IMG/VR virus record: IMGVR_UViG_3300049893_000601
Span: 1-38,816 of that record
Strand: one strand, 5' to 3'
Source of the DNA: a virus
Length of the DNA stretch: 38,816 bases
In this document: positions 37,485-38,816 of the stretch, piece by piece
Numbering within the stretch: the first letter of the stretch is position 1
Layout: the number at the start of each line of letters is the position of its first letter
Notes under the pieces: generated by a model
Told to the model about the DNA's origin: nothing
The model's database searches: none
The model's input: only the letters and a program-made list of their open reading frames with translations
Position numbers and translations under genes: made by a program

Positions 37485-38816
37485 CTGTTTCTATTTTATT
37501 AATCCTTTTTTGTGTTTTTGTCATGTCTGTTTCCAGTACATTTGCTTTAACTGTTACCTCTAAATTATCTAGCTTTGTGCGTGGGCTATCTGCTGGATTA
37601 AATCTAGGAGCATTATTTACTGTATTATTACCTATGTTTGGAGTACTTCCACCTCCACCACCAACGGCACCACCGCTACCACCACCTGAAAGTATTTGTT
37701 TCGCCTTTACTGCATTTGCCCCAATTGTAGCAGCTAACGAAACGTATTTAGCAATACCAGCAATACCACCAGATGCCACGTTGTCAGGAGTAGGAGCATT
37801 GGCCGTTACCAATGCAGCACTTAAAGCCGTTGCCGTGTCTATACCTATTTGAGTTAAAGCCAATATCTTTTTATTACGCTCATTCTTTTTAGAGTCACGT
37901 ACAAATAGCTCATTTAAAGATAACAGTAGGTTAGTGCTATCCTGTGCTATTTGTGTACGTGCTTGCCTTATCGCCATGTCATTAGCAAGTCTTTCCTCAT
38001 TCGCTTTTTTATCTAAATCAGTAATAGTCTGTTGGTAGTTTGCCTCTGCTAATAATCTCTTATTATTATCTAATCCAGCTTCTACTAATTCTTGCTCTAA
38101 CTTTAACTGTGCTTGTTCTCGTTTTATTAAATCGGTATTTTGTTGGTTAATTTCAGCTTGTATTAATCTAGCTTGCAAGGCAGCGTCTTCACTTTCAAAT
38201 CTTTTTTGTAAAAGTTCTGCATCTCTCTGTGCGTCTTCTTCTGCAAACTTTGTTTGAAGTTCTGAAATCTTCGCTTGTTGTTGTATTGCTAACTGTTCTC
38301 TGATTTGTTTTTCAACTTCACTATTCCCTTTTATCGCTGCTATTTTTCTTTCGTATGTTTTATTTATTTCAGCTATTTCACGCTCTCGATCATTTTTTAT
38401 ATTCTCTATTTTTAAATCACTTAATTCATTTAACAACCTCGCTTCTTCTTCTTTTCTTTGTTTCTGATCTTCTTTCCACTTAAGAAATGCTTTTTTGCGT
38501 TCTTGTTCTTCCTTCTTTCTAGCTTGATCCTGTATTCGTTTTAAATTTTCTATCGCTATTAAATTTTCATTTTGTAAATCCGCTAACTGATTCCTCTCGT
38601 CTTCTGTTATATCTCTGCCAGCTTTTTCTCTTGCATCTATATATTGTTTATATGCTGCATATTTCTCCCCTGCCAATTCAATTTCCTTCTGTGCTAGCTC
38701 TTCATCTGTAGCACCTTTGGCCTTCATTAGTTCAATTTCTCTTTTAATTTGCTTCTCTCTTTCATCACTCCTTTTTATTCTTTCCTCCGCGGCATCTTCT
38801 TCGGCTGTATCTAATA
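37471..38816 (-). CDS. Tape measure protein, C-terminal part (enters from right edge)
   Basis: An open frame from the right edge to TAA at 37471, about 448 codons. It opens with a long charged coiled coil (AEEDAAEERIKRSDEREKQI and onward), then an Ala-rich hydrophobic segment (GIAGIAKYVSLAATIGANAV), a Gly-rich linker and a short end module. This is the usual C-terminal plan of Bacteroidetes tape measures and complements the N-terminal part at 1-743. Confidence 0.75.
   Translation of the reverse strand, partial: LDTAEEDAAEERIKRSDEREKQIKREIELMKAKGATDEELAQKEIELAGEKYAAYKQYIDAREKAGRDITEDERNQLADLQNENLIAIENLKRIQDQARKKEEQERKKAFLKWKEDQKQRKEEEARLLNELSDLKIENIKNDREREIAEINKTYERKIAAIKGNSEVEKQIREQLAIQQQAKISELQTKFAEEDAQRDAELLQKRFESEDAALQARLIQAEINQQNTDLIKREQAQLKLEQELVEAGLDNNKRLLAEANYQQTITDLDKKANEERLANDMAIRQARTQIAQDSTNLLLSLNELFVRDSKKNERNKKILALTQIGIDTATALSAALVTANAPTPDNVASGGIAGIAKYVSLAATIGANAVKAKQILSGGGSGGAVGGGGGSTPNIGNNTVNNAPRFNPADSPRTKLDNLEVTVKANVLETDMTKTQKRINKIETDATF

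Overview
The window is an AT-rich, densely packed tailed-phage genome, or nearly all of one, from a Bacteroidetes host, most likely Flavobacteriia. Evidence for the host: promoters match the Bacteroidetes -33 TTTG / -7 TAnnTTTG consensus, Shine-Dalgarno sequences are rare, the lipoboxes are typical, and the protein families are those of flavobacterial phages. Both ends lie inside a minus-strand tape-measure gene. Its N-terminal half runs off the left edge and its C-terminal half enters at the right edge, so the record looks like a circular or circularly permuted genome opened inside that gene. Joined directly, the halves are one base out of frame, so a few bases would be missing or trimmed.

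Layout. Positions 1-7.8 kb hold tail and packaging genes on the minus strand: tape measure, two large tail proteins, a gp10-like protein, a probable tail assembly chaperone with a -1 frameshift, a lipoprotein, and the large and small terminase subunits. Positions 7.8-10.5 kb hold small overlapping genes, a truncated ParB-like remnant, a sigma-like late regulator and a NUMOD1-like protein. Positions 10.5-11.65 kb hold about 1.1 kb with no convincing gene but dense RNA secondary structure and three tRNA-like modules, a candidate large ornate noncoding RNA. Positions 11.65-22.3 kb hold the early/replication block, also minus: muramidase endolysin, DnaA domain IV-like protein, HTH protein, helicase-methyltransferase fusion, NinG-like protein, DnaQ-like exonuclease, ERF annealing protein, a hexapeptide-repeat protein, a Cro-like HTH and a lipoprotein with the topology of a unimolecular spanin.

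Positions 22.27-22.54 kb are a divergent control region with two promoters and palindromic or tandem operator-like repeats. The only plus-strand block (22.5-25.1 kb) follows: small proteins, a Cro/CI-type HTH, a structured noncoding segment with an attenuator-like switch, an ImmA/IrrE peptidase and a pair of tandem paralogues, ending in a strong terminator. From 25.15 kb to the right edge everything is minus again: holin-like membrane proteins, an NlpC/P60-like protein, tail fibre and decoration proteins, connectors, portal, putative tail tube, major capsid protein, scaffold-like protein, prohead protease and the tape-measure C-terminus.

How it works together. The HTH/ImmA pair opposite a second HTH gene suggests a temperate-type switch, but I see no integrase, so maintenance may be extrachromosomal or lost. 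The ERF, exonuclease and NinG-like genes form a recombination module. The sigma-like factor just ahead of the terminase genes is a natural late-gene activator. Most genes overlap by ATGA or TAATG, implying translational coupling in long operons. The most unusual content is the RNA: the 10.5-11.65 kb locus, the 23.4-23.8 kb locus, and a repeated C-rich hairpin element shared by three leader or flanking positions.
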